NCBI RefSeq assembly: GCF_947489035.1
Contig: NZ_CANLCI010000005.1
Span: 1-64,000 of the forward strand
Length of the DNA: 64,000 nucleotides
Source of the DNA: an uncultured Ferrimonas sp.
Lineage (GTDB): Bacteria; Pseudomonadota; Gammaproteobacteria; Enterobacterales; Shewanellaceae
Reading direction: 5' to 3'
In this document: one piece after another, positions 28,596-38,026 of the stretch
Layout: the number at the start of each line of letters is the position of its first letter
How positions within the stretch are numbered: the first letter of the stretch is position 1
Position numbers and translations under genes: made by a program
Notes under the pieces: model-generated
Databases searched by the model: none
What the model saw: the letters and a program-made list of their open reading frames with translations, nothing else
What the model was told of the DNA's origin: nothing

Positions 28596-29051
28596 TCAGG
28601 TTGAAGCTAAAAAGCGCGGGGGCCGTTCTGGCTGGCCACTGCTGTTGTAGAGGGTGGCGATGATGCGGCCAAACTGGGCGTATTGGGCATCGCTCAAGCG
28701 CTGCGCCGCACTGGCTTCGGGTAAGCCGCCACTTTGGCGGCGCTGTCCGGGGCGCTCGATGGTTGGGTTGGCCTGCGCCAGCAGCGATTTGAGCGATTCT
28801 GGGCCGTAGCTGGGCTGTTCCGATTGCGACTGCTGCTGCGCGTCTTCCCCTTGCTGCTGTTGCCCCTGCTGCTTGGCTTCAACGGTGTCGGCTTTATCCC
28901 GCTCGGTATCGAGCTCACGCTCTGCCGCCGCTTTGGCCAACGCTTCTGGAGCGGGCAGCGGTTGTCGCAGTTGTTGCTCACGCGCCGCCCCCTCTGTTGC
29001 AGGGTTAGTGGTGGCGATGGGCACTTGGGGGAAGTTAGACACCAAGAACAT
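28596..29051 (-). CDS. Unrecognised Gln/Glu-rich protein
   Basis: I do not recognise this 151-residue protein. It has no signal peptide or membrane span. The middle (about 55-85) is rich in Gln and Glu and probably disordered; the C-terminal third (RLSDAQYAQFGRIIATLYNS) looks like a short folded segment. Its ATG has only a weak GAGAT site. It converges on tex with 12 bases between and lies 69 bases after the start region of the bioH stop side. Codon usage looks like that of its neighbours, so it is probably a real gene. Confidence 0.7.
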   Translation of the reverse strand: MFLVSNFPQVPIATTNPATEGAAREQQLRQPLPAPEALAKAAAERELDTERDKADTVEAKQQGQQQQGEDAQQQSQSEQPSYGPESLKSLLAQANPTIERPGQRRQSGGLPEASAAQRLSDAQYAQFGRIIATLYNSSGQPERPPRFLAST

Positions 29052-29119
29052 CGCGGATCTCAGATCAGCTGACGATCGCCCAATGCCATCGTCAATTTAT
29101 TGACGCAATTATTGCCTAA

Positions 29120-29911
29120 TTAGCGTGCTAGGTAAAATTTAACCAATTGCGCGCAGGTTAACTCAAAATGGGAGATAAAGGGCGCGTGCCCCGCTTGCGG
29201 GATCAACACCGATTGCGACTGAGGCGCCAATTGATCCACCAACGCCACGCTCGCCCGTGGCACCAAGGCATCGTTGTGGCCATAGATCCGCAGCCACGGC
29301 AGCTGCAGTGTTGCCAACTGCGCCCGCAGATCCACCTGTGCCAACATGGTTAAGCCACCGGCCAAAGCCGTTGGGTGGGCTGCGGGCAGTGCCATTACCG
29401 CTTGCTTTAATTGGCGCACATCGGCACGACCGGAAACCGATCCCATCCCCTGCAGCGCAAAAAAACCATTGATGGTTTTGCTGCTGTCTTGCTGCAACTG
29501 CGTGGCAAAGCCCGCCAACACCGCGGGCGCGATCCCCGGCCAGTCCGGCCGCTGTTCAAAGCACGGCGAGCTGGCCAGTGTGCACAACGACAAGGTGCGC
29601 TCTGGCCGTAACAGCGCCATCTGTTGCGCGACGAGGCCGCCCAACGACCACCCCAGCAGATGGCAATCTGGTGGCAATTGCGCCCAGATCGCTGCCGCCA
29701 ACAGTTCAATGTCATCGCTGCTGGCCAGCGGTGCGGTGCCGCCAAAGCCCGGCAGCTGCGCCACCCCAACCATCAATCCTTGCGCCTGTAGGCTGGGCAC
29801 CAGTTGCTGCCATACGGCGCCATTCATGCCCCAACCATGCAACAGCAACAACGCTGGCCCTTGGCCATGCCAGTGGATCTCGACCGCCGAGGCCGTTAGG
29901 TTGTGGGACAT
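29120..29911 (-). CDS. bioH: Pimeloyl-ACP methyl ester esterase BioH
   Basis: Removes the methyl group from pimeloyl-ACP methyl ester, ending the early part of biotin synthesis. The 263-residue alpha/beta hydrolase has the nucleophile Ser89 in GWSLGG, an Asp in YGHNDALVP and a His in QAGHAPFISH. Its start lies 14 bases from the divergent comF start, an arrangement like E. coli bioH/gntX. The rest of the biotin pathway is not in the window. Confidence 0.92.
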   Translation of the reverse strand: MSHNLTASAVEIHWHGQGPALLLLHGWGMNGAVWQQLVPSLQAQGLMVGVAQLPGFGGTAPLASSDDIELLAAAIWAQLPPDCHLLGWSLGGLVAQQMALLRPERTLSLCTLASSPCFEQRPDWPGIAPAVLAGFATQLQQDSSKTINGFFALQGMGSVSGRADVRQLKQAVMALPAAHPTALAGGLTMLAQVDLRAQLATLQLPWLRIYGHNDALVPRASVALVDQLAPQSQSVLIPQAGHAPFISHFELTCAQLVKFYLAR

Positions 29912-29924
29912 GGGACTCCATCAG

Positions 29925-30644
29925 ATGCTGTGGCAAAAAGTGCTGGCCAGTTTACCCAACCGCTGCCAGTTATGTCAGCAGCCACTGTCACAAGGCAGTG
30001 GCCTGTGCCCGTTGTGTTTGGCTGACGCCGATGCTGGGCTGCTCTGCTTGTGTTGCAGTACGCCCCTGACTAACCGCAATTCTGCGGCCCCCAGCAATAA
30101 CCCATCCCAGCGCTGCGGCAAGTGTCTTAGCCACAAGCGTTGGCGTGTGCTGCAAGTGGCTTACCCCTACCACAATGACGTGGGCCGCTTAGTGGCGCAG
30201 CTGAAAGTCACCCAACAGTGGAGCCTGTTGCAACCGCTTTGTCAGCGACTGGCCGAGAAAGTCACCAACCAGCCATTGCCCCATGCCTTAGTGCCGATCC
30301 CGATGCACCCAAGCCGCTTACGCCAACGCAGTTGCAACCATGCGCTGTTGATTGCCACCGAATTAGGCCGATTGCTGCAGCTGCCGGTAAGGCCAGAACT
30401 GCTGCACAAAGTGCGTGCCACCGATAGCCAACACCGCCTGAACGGCCAGCAACGACGGCAAAATCTGCACGGCAGTTTTGCCTGTGCGGATCTGCCGCGC
30501 CAAACCCAGATTGCGCTGGTGGATGACATCGTAACCACCGGCACCACCATGAAAATGGCCGCCAGCGCATTGCAGCGTGGCGGCCATCAAGTCAGCCAAT
30601 ATTGGGCGTTAGCCAGCGCCATGGCACGTCGCCCCAGCCGTTAG
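29925..30644 (+). CDS. ComF/GntX family phosphoribosyltransferase-like protein
   Basis: ComF proteins are linked to DNA uptake in naturally competent species; the E. coli relative GntX lies at the same place beside bioH. The 239-residue protein has an N-terminal zinc-binding region with CQLC, CPLC and CGKC pairs and a C-terminal phosphoribosyltransferase motif VDDIVTTGTTM. The start is either ATG at 29925 or ATG at 29910, which overlaps the bioH start codon; GGGA is better spaced for 29925. Its stop overlaps that of the convergent peptidase gene. Confidence 0.88.
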   Translation: MLWQKVLASLPNRCQLCQQPLSQGSGLCPLCLADADAGLLCLCCSTPLTNRNSAAPSNNPSQRCGKCLSHKRWRVLQVAYPYHNDVGRLVAQLKVTQQWSLLQPLCQRLAEKVTNQPLPHALVPIPMHPSRLRQRSCNHALLIATELGRLLQLPVRPELLHKVRATDSQHRLNGQQRRQNLHGSFACADLPRQTQIALVDDIVTTGTTMKMAASALQRGGHQVSQYWALASAMARRPSR

Positions 30645-33124
30645 CGCAGGTACGGCACCATAAACAGGGTGTTGGCGATCAGCCGTTCGCCCCCCAGCCA
30701 AAAGTTACGAAACAGCGGGTTGTCCGCTAACAGTACGTACTGGCCTTGCCCCTGCGGCAATAACTGCACCGCACCTTTCCCTGCCAGCGACTGCTGCAGT
30801 TCTGGGGCGATAAAGCCCGACAACAGCGGCTGCTGATGGTATTTGGCCAACTGTCGCCCCTGCTCGGCTTCGATGGCGTAACTGCCTTGCTTGAGCAGCG
30901 GCAGCAACGGCGGCAAGCCAAATCCCAACGGATGGCTGTTATCCAGCTGCAGCTGCACAATCGCGCCACCAATGGTACGACGCGCATCTTCGCTGCGGCG
31001 CTGAGCAAAGCTCACCGCGTCACCGGCATGGGCAAACTCCGCTTCAAAATCATCCCCATCCAGCAGATCGGCACGGAACAGTTCGCGCTTCAGCAACGCG
31101 TTAACGCCACTGCGCCATGCCACTACGGTGCCCCCTTGCTGCACAAAGGCAGCAATCTTGCTGGCGTGCTTTTTGGTGAGATAGCGGTGCTCGCCGCCCA
31201 GCACAAACAGGTGGCTGTAGCCATTCAGTGGCGCTAAGCCAATGTCGCTCGAGTCAATCAGGGTCAGTGGCAGTTGCAGCTGCTTATCTAAATAGAACCA
31301 CAACATGCCCACGTCATACTGACTGGTTCCTTCGCCAGCAATCACCGCCACTTTGGCCGGTGCCGTTGCGTGGTAGCGGCGACCACCGGGATCGAACCCC
31401 GCCAACGCTTGGCCTGAGGTGACGGGCTGCGCGCGTAACTGATGGCGATCTTCAAGGGTTTTCAGCGCGGCGGTTAGCCCCGGTTGATTGGCCAGGATCA
31501 ACAGATCGCCGGGGGCAACTTCAATGTCGCCTCCAGCGCCATCTAGCACACTGAAACTTTCGGCAAAACGCACCCGAAAGCCCTGCTGCAACAATTGCTG
31601 CAACGCCGCTGGCGCCATGCGATCGTTCCAGCTGATGTGCCAATGCAGTGCCGGCAGCGCCAGTTGCGAATCCACCAATGGTGGCTGCGCTTGCAGCTGT
31701 GCCGGTTTGGTGTCGCCCTGTACGGTTAAGTTAAACGCCAGTTCAGCGGAAAACGCCGACACGTCGTAAAAGGTGTTGTTGGCAAACTCACTGCGCTGAT
31801 CAAACAGCGCGTTCAGTAAGCGGTATTGAGGTTGGGCAAAGGGGATATACAGATCGCCGGCAGCAAATTGGCGTGATTTCCGTTTTACCGCTTGCGCCAA
31901 GTAGGAATACTGCACCTGATGCTGCGCCAAGATCGCGGCGAATGCGGCCAAACGGTTGCGATCCCCTTGGGCTGACACAAACCACCCATCGCCGTTGCGA
32001 TCCTCCCCTTCTTCCATTGCCTCCCGATAGAACTGCGCTTGATACTGGCGCAGCTGCTCCCGCTCGGCTAAGGCACCGCGCACGGTAGAGAACGACGTCG
32101 CCAAATGGTTACGCACCCCGATGCTCAGCGTCAGCTCACCTCGGTCGGTGTCGCGCACTAAGCCACGGGCACTGGCTTGCTCAAATAAAATGCCAACGGC
32201 GCCGTTGATGTCTGGGTAGGTTGAGCCTTTGCCGTAATAGAAATCATCAAAAGATTCCCGCGAGAAATAGGGCTGATACAGCTTGTCCAGCGCCGCCGCG
32301 TGGTGCTTGCCAATGGCAGCGGTCAGCTGTTGGTTTTCAACCGGCGTTAGCGGGTGGGTGCGATCCGGCACCCCGGGCTGGAAAAAGTAGGAAGACTGGT
32401 GGCCCATCTCGTGGTAATCCGACACCACATGCGGCAACCACTGTTGGAAAAAGGCCACTCGACCACGGCTTTCGGGGTGCACCAAATAGAGCCAATCGCG
32501 GTTAAGATCCGCAAGATAGTGGTTCACACGGCCACTGGGCCAGCCTTGGCGATGCTCGCGGTGCCAAGTATCGCCACTGGCCACCGCATTGCGGTTGCCG
32601 TTAGCCCAGTTAGCAAAACGATCATTGCCATCGGGGTTCTGGCTTGGGGTAATGGCGATCACCGCGTTATCCAGCCACTGGCTAACTTCGTCGCTTTGAC
32701 TGGCCGCAAGGTAGTAGGCAAACAAGGTGGCCGCATGAAGGCCGCTGGCCTCATCACCGTGGATGCTGTACGCCAGCCAGATCACCACGGGGCCATCCCC
32801 GGCTTCGCCTTGCCGAACCTGCGCCCGCTCTGCCAAGATCTGCTCTTTATTGGCGAGGTTTTCAGGGCTACTGAGCAACAACGCCAGCTGCGGACGGCCT
32901 TCATGGCTGCGACCAATGTGCTGCAATTGAGCCCGATCGCTTTGCTGCGCCAACTGCGCGAGGTAATGGTGAACTTGATCATAGCGCAGGTGCTGTTGCC
33001 CAACCGCTTGGCCGAACGCTTGCTCTGGGGTGGTGATCGTGGGGGTGTAGGTTTGTGTCGGCAGTAAACTGGCCATCACTGGCAGGGTCGCCAGCCACAG
33101 TGCCAGCGCCATCAATATTCGCAT
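30641..33124 (-). CDS. Secreted zinc carboxypeptidase, M14 family
   Basis: A probable periplasmic or exported metallopeptidase. The 827-residue protein begins with a signal peptide (cleavage near VMAS) and a peptidase M14 domain with HGDEASG (zinc ligands His122 and Glu125), NPDG, LNRDW and DYHEMG. A long C-terminal part (about 400-827) resembles a class I glutamine amidotransferase-like fold. Of two start ATGs, 33124 has AGGGA at six bases, while 33130 lies directly on it. A type II secretion substrate is possible but not shown. It converges on comF with stops overlapping. Confidence 0.88.
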   Translation of the reverse strand: MRILMALALWLATLPVMASLLPTQTYTPTITTPEQAFGQAVGQQHLRYDQVHHYLAQLAQQSDRAQLQHIGRSHEGRPQLALLLSSPENLANKEQILAERAQVRQGEAGDGPVVIWLAYSIHGDEASGLHAATLFAYYLAASQSDEVSQWLDNAVIAITPSQNPDGNDRFANWANGNRNAVASGDTWHREHRQGWPSGRVNHYLADLNRDWLYLVHPESRGRVAFFQQWLPHVVSDYHEMGHQSSYFFQPGVPDRTHPLTPVENQQLTAAIGKHHAAALDKLYQPYFSRESFDDFYYGKGSTYPDINGAVGILFEQASARGLVRDTDRGELTLSIGVRNHLATSFSTVRGALAEREQLRQYQAQFYREAMEEGEDRNGDGWFVSAQGDRNRLAAFAAILAQHQVQYSYLAQAVKRKSRQFAAGDLYIPFAQPQYRLLNALFDQRSEFANNTFYDVSAFSAELAFNLTVQGDTKPAQLQAQPPLVDSQLALPALHWHISWNDRMAPAALQQLLQQGFRVRFAESFSVLDGAGGDIEVAPGDLLILANQPGLTAALKTLEDRHQLRAQPVTSGQALAGFDPGGRRYHATAPAKVAVIAGEGTSQYDVGMLWFYLDKQLQLPLTLIDSSDIGLAPLNGYSHLFVLGGEHRYLTKKHASKIAAFVQQGGTVVAWRSGVNALLKRELFRADLLDGDDFEAEFAHAGDAVSFAQRRSEDARRTIGGAIVQLQLDNSHPLGFGLPPLLPLLKQGSYAIEAEQGRQLAKYHQQPLLSGFIAPELQQSLAGKGAVQLLPQGQGQYVLLADNPLFRNFWLGGERLIANTLFMVPYLR

Positions 33125-33286
33125 CGTCATTCCCTGAACGTGATTGCCTCACTGCGCTGCCTCTGGCCCTGCTTGGCATCGGTTAATGGCAGTGAAGTGC
33201 TTTGTTGTTATAGCGCCCATCTTATCAATCGAATTGTTCGTTTAGCCAGCGAAGCGTGATCTCGGTAACATCCGCCCACTATAAAT

Positions 33287-33301
33287 CCCAGACCGTCTGG
33301 G
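33287..33301. promoter_or_regulatory. Palindromic operator candidate upstream of nfuA
   Basis: A perfect palindrome CCCAGAC-C-GTCTGGG sits 49 bases before the nfuA start, flanked by A/T-rich ends. The arrangement is reminiscent of sites for the Fe-S regulator IscR, but the match to a consensus is partial, so the regulator is uncertain. It could also be a leader hairpin. Confidence 0.4.
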
Positions 33302-33349
33302 GTTATCATGCAGTATCCGAGTCGTTTACTCAGGTTTAAGAGAGCCGAT

Positions 33350-33928
33350 ATGATCATCATTACCGAGACCGCCCAAGCCCACTTTGTGAAGTTGCTTGAG
33401 CAGCAGCCAGAAGGCACCCACATTCGTGTGTTTGTTATCAATCCAGGCACCGCTCAGGCGGAGTGCGGCGTATCTTACTGCCCGCCAGACTCGGTAGAAG
33501 CCGACGACACCGAACTGGAATTCAATGGTTTTAACGCCATGATCGACAGCAAAAGCGCGCCTTTCTTAGAAGACGCCAACATCGATTTTGTGACCGATCA
33601 ACTGGGTAGCCAGCTGACACTGAAAGCGCCCAACGCCAAGATGCGTAAAGTGGAAGACGACGCGCCGCTGAAGGATCGAGTTGAATACATGATCCAATCT
33701 CAGGTTAACCCACAGCTGGCTGGCCACGGCGGCTTCATCACCTTGATGGAACTGACCGAAGATGGCATCGCAGTGATCCAGTTTGGCGGCGGCTGTAACG
33801 GCTGTTCCATGGTGGACGTAACCTTGAAAGATGGCATCGAAAAGCAGCTGCTGGAACACTTCAGCGGCGAGCTCTCTGCGGTGAAAGACATCACCGAGCA
33901 CCAAGCAGGCGAGCACTCTTACTTCTAA
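33350..33928 (+). CDS. nfuA: Fe-S cluster biogenesis scaffold NfuA
   Basis: Carries and delivers [4Fe-4S] clusters under stress. The 192-residue protein has a degenerate A-type N-terminal domain and a C-terminal Nfu domain with Cys149 and Cys152 in [11 protein letters not shown], the same positions as in E. coli. The frame opens further upstream at 33308, but AGAGAG before the ATG at 33350 and the family length decide the start. Confidence 0.96.
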   Translation: MIIITETAQAHFVKLLEQQPEGTHIRVFVINPGTAQAECGVSYCPPDSVEADDTELEFNGFNAMIDSKSAPFLEDANIDFVTDQLGSQLTLKAPNAKMRKVEDDAPLKDRVEYMIQSQVNPQLAGHGGFITLMELTEDGIAVIQFGGGCNGCSMVDVTLKDGIEKQLLEHFSGELSAVKDITEHQAGEHSYF

Positions 33929-33942
33929 GATCCCCCGCCAAC

Positions 33943-33971
33943 AAAAAACCGCCCAACGGGGCGGTTTTTTT
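33943..33971. terminator. Bidirectional terminator between nfuA and the MATE gene
   Basis: AAAAAACCGCC pairs with GGCGGTTTTTT around a short loop, giving a stem with A and T runs on both sides, suitable for both convergent genes. Confidence 0.9.
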
Positions 33972-34004
33972 GTCGCTCAATGTCTGAGCTTGGGATCGGT
34001 TCGG

Positions 34005-35339
34005 TTAATGGCCATCCGCCAGCCACCGCTGTTGATGTTGCCGATACAGATAGTGCGCCGCCAGCGTCAGGCTCCGCAACAGCGCAAAACCGCAAAACGC
34101 CAACCACAAGCCGTGATTGCCGTAGCTTTGGCTTAGCCACCATAGGGCAAAGAAGCCCAGCGCCGAGATCAACATGCTATTGCGCATCGCCCGCCCTTTG
34201 GCCGCGCCAATGTAGACCCCGTCAAACAGGAAGCAGGTAAAGGCCACCAGTGGGTAAGCCACCAGCCACCCGAGGTAATGCTGCGCTCCAAGTCGCACCG
34301 ATTCGATGTCGGTCAGCAAGGCGATCAACGACTCTCCCGCCAGCAAGAACCCCACACTGAACAGCAACGCCGTCAGGGCCGACCAGCTCCAGCACAGCCA
34401 AATGGCATCGCGCACCCGCCGCTGATCGGCTTTCCCCACCGCCTGCCCCACTTGCGCCTCCGCCGAATAAGCGATGCCATCTAAGGCGTAGGCGATCAGC
34501 AAAGTCAGGTTCATCAGCACCGAATTGGCCGCCACAATCGCATCGCCCATTCGTGCCCCTTGCGCCGTAACAAAGGCGATGCACAGCTGCAAACACAACG
34601 AGCGTAGGAAGATGTCGCGGTTCAGCGCCAACAGTTTGCCGATGCCCCGCAGGTGCAAGCGTTGCCGCAGCCGCTGTGCGGCTGGGATCTGGCGCCAACT
34701 GAGCCACAAGCCCGCGGCTAAGGCGCTGTAATCGGCAATCACCGTGGCCATTGCGGCTCCCGCTACGCCCCACTCAAACCCCACCACCAGCAGCAGATCC
34801 AGGCCAATATTGAGGCTATTGGTCAAGATCAGCAGCAGCATGGCTGCCTTCGCTTGTTGCCGCCCCAGTAAGAATCCCAACAACACTAAATTCATCAAGG
34901 CCGCCGGTGCCCCCCAGATGCGGATCTGGGCGTACTCAAGCGCGTAATGCTGCACTTCCGCACTGCCACCAATTAAAGCGATGCCCCCCTGCAGCAGCGG
35001 TTGCTGCAATAACAACAGCGCCAACGCCAATGCCGCGGCACAGCACAGCCCCTGCCACAGCACCGCAATTTGGTTCGGCCAGTGCTGCTGGCCAAAGCCC
35101 TGCGCCACCAAGCCAGTGGTGGCCATACGCAAAAAGCCTAACACCCACCATAAAAGGGTTATAATCATCGCGCCGACGGCCACGCCGCCGAGATAATAGG
35201 CCTCACTTAAATGGCCGATGACTGCCGTATCCACCAAGCCCAATAGCGGAGTGGTGATATTGGAGAAGATCATCGGCAGCGCCAACGCCAAGGTGCGTTG
35301 GTGCGCTGGCCACTGCCTGAGCACGGCGGGGATGGTCAT
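34005..35339 (-). CDS. dinF: MATE family exporter, DinF type
   Basis: A polytopic drug/toxin antiporter. The 444-residue protein has about twelve membrane spans and is clearly similar to E. coli DinF in TPLLGLVDTAVIGHL, YLGGVAVGA, NLVLLGFLLG and LALNRDIFLRSLCLQLC. Unlike E. coli, where dinF follows lexA and is SOS-controlled, it is not beside lexA and I see no SOS box before it. It is divergent from the deacetylase with only 19 bases between starts. Confidence 0.9.
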   Translation of the reverse strand: MTIPAVLRQWPAHQRTLALALPMIFSNITTPLLGLVDTAVIGHLSEAYYLGGVAVGAMIITLLWWVLGFLRMATTGLVAQGFGQQHWPNQIAVLWQGLCCAAALALALLLLQQPLLQGGIALIGGSAEVQHYALEYAQIRIWGAPAALMNLVLLGFLLGRQQAKAAMLLLILTNSLNIGLDLLLVVGFEWGVAGAAMATVIADYSALAAGLWLSWRQIPAAQRLRQRLHLRGIGKLLALNRDIFLRSLCLQLCIAFVTAQGARMGDAIVAANSVLMNLTLLIAYALDGIAYSAEAQVGQAVGKADQRRVRDAIWLCWSWSALTALLFSVGFLLAGESLIALLTDIESVRLGAQHYLGWLVAYPLVAFTCFLFDGVYIGAAKGRAMRNSMLISALGFFALWWLSQSYGNHGLWLAFCGFALLRSLTLAAHYLYRQHQQRWLADGH

Positions 35340-35358
35340 AACTTATGGATTTCCAACA

Positions 35359-36411
35359 ATGATGAAAAAAGGTTTGGCTTGGCTTGGAATGGCCTTGCTG
35401 CTGTTGAGCCTGCCAGCGCGAGCGGTGGTAATTCTACAGTACCACCACGTCAGTAACAGTACTCCAGCTAGCACTTCGGTGACTCCAGCGCAGTTTCAAA
35501 CGCAGATGACCTACTTAAGCGAACAAGGCTTTAACGTGATCAGCTTAGAAACCGCCTTAACGGCGATCCGCGCGAAACAGGCGTTGCCCGCCAAATCGGT
35601 GGCGATCACCTTCGACGATGGCTACCAAAGCATCGCGGCGAATGCACACCCCATTTTGCGTCAGCACGGCTTCCCCTACACCGTGTTTGTTAATGTCGCC
35701 CCGATTGAACAGGGCTACCGCAATATCATGGGCTGGGAGACGCTGCGCCAGTTAAGCCGCCAAGGGGCCACCATCGCCAATCACAGCTACCAACACGATC
35801 ATTTGATCCGCCAGCAAGCTGGCGAAGACGATCTGGCGTGGCAACAGCGGATCCGCACTGACATTGAGCGCACCGAAACGGCGATTACTGAACAAATAGG
35901 CCATCACTTAAAGGCGTTGGCCTACCCCTACGGCGAATACAATCCAGCCCTGCAAAACCTGCTGGAGCAACTGGGCTTTGCTGGCATTGGTCAACACAGC
36001 GGCGCCGCCGGTCCTTACTCTAATTTAACCGCCATTCCACGCTTTCCCGTTGCTGGGCCATACGCCGATCTCAACACCCTGAAAGTGAAACTGCACAGCC
36101 TCAATATGCCGGTGGTGGCGCTTGATGGTGCTGGCTCAGAGCTGATTGAACGGCGCCAACCCAGCCTGACCGTTACCTTAACGGGTACCGATGTGCGTAA
36201 GCGCGCCCTGATGTGTTATGTCCAAGGCCAAGGCGCGAAAGCGCCACAATGGCTGGATGACAACACCTTTAGCATTCAAGCGGATCTGCCCTTACCCGCA
36301 GGCCGTTCTCGCTACAACTGCACCGCACCCAGTTTGAGCCAGTCCGGTTACTACTGGTTTTCCCAGCCTTGGGTACAAGCCAACAGCGATGGCAGCTGGC
36401 CGCAGGAATAA
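35359..36411 (+). CDS. Exported polysaccharide deacetylase family protein
   Basis: A NodB-type deacetylase expected to act on acetylated glycans outside the cytoplasm. The 350-residue protein has a signal peptide (MMKKGLAWLGMALLLLSLPA, cleaved near ARA), then ILQYHHV, the metal-binding Asp pair in ITFDDGYQS and IANHSYQH. The C-terminal 90 residues form an additional beta-rich domain. Start is one of two adjacent ATGs (35359 or 35362) with GGA nine bases upstream; the frame also runs on upstream, overlapping the divergent gene. Confidence 0.85.
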   Translation: MMKKGLAWLGMALLLLSLPARAVVILQYHHVSNSTPASTSVTPAQFQTQMTYLSEQGFNVISLETALTAIRAKQALPAKSVAITFDDGYQSIAANAHPILRQHGFPYTVFVNVAPIEQGYRNIMGWETLRQLSRQGATIANHSYQHDHLIRQQAGEDDLAWQQRIRTDIERTETAITEQIGHHLKALAYPYGEYNPALQNLLEQLGFAGIGQHSGAAGPYSNLTAIPRFPVAGPYADLNTLKVKLHSLNMPVVALDGAGSELIERRQPSLTVTLTGTDVRKRALMCYVQGQGAKAPQWLDDNTFSIQADLPLPAGRSRYNCTAPSLSQSGYYWFSQPWVQANSDGSWPQE

Positions 36412-36413
36412 CA

Positions 36414-36440
36414 AACAGGGCGCCGTAATGGCGCCCTGTT
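36414..36440. terminator. GC-rich hairpin after the deacetylase gene
   Basis: A perfect 11-bp stem, AACAGGGCGCC / GGCGCCCTGTT, with a 5-base loop directly follows the stop codon. It lies between convergent genes, though no long T run follows on either side. Confidence 0.6.
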
Positions 36441-36488
36441 GGGGTATTGATGCTGCGTCTGGCAGCGGCGATCCGTTAACCCTGCGGG

Positions 36489-37130
36489 CTAACTGGCGAA
36501 GTGGATGATTAACGGCAACTCGTGCTCTAACTGCGCCATCGACACCGTCCGCACTTGCCCTGGTTCCCCTTGGGGCCGAAAAATCACCTCCAATTGCCCC
36601 TGTGGGTTGATCAGCACCATGTCGGCGCTGTGATCCACCAAGTACTCACTGCCGCTGGGGCTATCCACCAAGGCATAGACCAAGCCTAAACTTTGCGTAA
36701 AGGGGTGCAGCTGGCTGTGTTCGCCGGTTAACGCGATGAAGTCGTCATTAAAAAAGCGCACGTAATTGCTTAACCGAGTTAGGTTATCCCGCTGCGGATC
36801 CACCGAGAGCATGGCGATCTGCAGCGGTTGCGGCCCCTGTTGTATCGACTGCAACTTAGGGTAGAGCCGCGCCAGATCGGCCATGGTGGTTGGGCAAACA
36901 TCTGGGCACGAGGTATAGCCAACAAACAGCAGGGTCCACTTGCCTTGCAGCTGTTCCATGCCGAACGCTTGATTGCGCTGATCCACCAACTCAACCGCCG
37001 CCAGCGCCCGTGGTTGCTGCAACCACAGTGCCGCAACCGCTGGCCGTGGCGGTGTTTGCAACGACCACCACACCCCCGCCCCTAATGCCACAACCGCAGC
37101 AAACGCCAACAGCAATACACGTAGATTCAT
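36489..37130 (-). CDS. Sco1/SenC family copper chaperone for cytochrome oxidase
   Basis: Delivers copper to, or reduces, the CuA site of oxidase subunit II. The 213-residue protein has an N-terminal membrane anchor (about 4-24) and a thioredoxin-like domain with Cys75 and Cys79 in [11 protein letters not shown] and the copper-binding His167 in VDHSADM. The ATG at 37130 overlaps the ctaB stop by four bases; the frame continues upstream only through ctaB. It is the last gene of the assembly block. Confidence 0.93.
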   Translation of the reverse strand: MNLRVLLLAFAAVVALGAGVWWSLQTPPRPAVAALWLQQPRALAAVELVDQRNQAFGMEQLQGKWTLLFVGYTSCPDVCPTTMADLARLYPKLQSIQQGPQPLQIAMLSVDPQRDNLTRLSNYVRFFNDDFIALTGEHSQLHPFTQSLGLVYALVDSPSGSEYLVDHSADMVLINPQGQLEVIFRPQGEPGQVRTVSMAQLEHELPLIIHFAS

Positions 37131-38026
37131 AGCATCAACCCCAAATAATGATCCGCCAGCAACAACACAAACAACGCCAACAAGTGCCAAATAGACAACA
37201 AAAACAGCTTCATTGGTGGGTATTGTTGGGGCTGGTATTTCAACTGCCACGCTCGCACTAAAAACCACACGCTCAGCACCGTGGTGCCCGCCAAATAGAG
37301 CGCGCCGCTCATGCCGACTAAGACCGGCAGCAAACACGCCAGCGCATACAAAAAGCTGTACAACAGAATCTGAGTTTTGGTGTATTCGGTGCCATGAGTG
37401 ACCGGCAACATTGGCAAGCCCGCTTTGGCGTAATCCGCTTTACGCGCAATCGCCAGCGCCCAAAAGTGCGGCGGGGTCCAAGCAAAGATGATGATCACCA
37501 ACAGCAAACCGTAGCCGTGAAAGTCTCCGCTGATGGCGGTCCACCCCAGCAGCGGCGGCATCGCTCCGGCTAAACCACCAATCACAATATTTTGCGGGGT
37601 CGCGCGCTTTAAAAAGCCGGTGTAGACCACGGCATAGCCCACCAAGGATCCCAACGTTAACCACGCAGTCAGCGGATTGGTAAACAGCCATAACAGCACA
37701 AAGCCCATGCTGCCTAATGCCATGGCAAACAGCAGCGCCTGCAACGCACTGACTCGGCCTTTTGGTAGGGGCCGGTTATGGGTGCGCGCCATGATGTGGT
37801 CGATGCGCCGATCCACCAAGTGATTGATGGCCGCCGCCGCCCCAGCCATCATGCCGATGCCCACCAACCCCGCTAATAGCGGTTGCCATGGCACCCAGCC
37901 TGGGGTGGATAAACACATGCCAACCAACGCGGTCAGCAGCATCAAGGCCACCACCTTAGGTTTGGTCATTTCGAGGTAATCGCGCCACGGCACCGAGGCC
38001 GAGGTTACTGCTATCGCTTTATCCAT
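37127..38026 (-). CDS. ctaB: Protoheme IX farnesyltransferase (heme O synthase)
   Basis: Adds a farnesyl group to heme b to give heme O, the precursor of heme A. The 299-residue polytopic protein has [18 protein letters not shown], the Asp-rich [20 protein letters not shown] and the second motif [17 protein letters not shown] at 38026 has GGGAGAAG at the right distance and overlaps the end of ctaA by eight bases. Confidence 0.95.
   Translation of the reverse strand: MDKAIAVTSASVPWRDYLEMTKPKVVALMLLTALVGMCLSTPGWVPWQPLLAGLVGIGMMAGAAAAINHLVDRRIDHIMARTHNRPLPKGRVSALQALLFAMALGSMGFVLLWLFTNPLTAWLTLGSLVGYAVVYTGFLKRATPQNIVIGGLAGAMPPLLGWTAISGDFHGYGLLLVIIIFAWTPPHFWALAIARKADYAKAGLPMLPVTHGTEYTKTQILLYSFLYALACLLPVLVGMSGALYLAGTTVLSVWFLVRAWQLKYQPQQYPPMKLFLLSIWHLLALFVLLLADHYLGLML

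Noticed and set aside
29346..29909. N-terminal extension of the ComF frame
   Set aside because: This part is antisense to bioH and has no homology pattern; ComF homology begins only near 29925.
32354..33067. Open frame of 237 codons opposite the M14 peptidase
   Set aside because: Antisense to a gene with clear catalytic motifs; no features of its own.
35340..35358. Possible SOS box before the DinF-type gene
   Set aside because: No CTGT-N8-ACAG sequence is present in the gap or just inside either gene.
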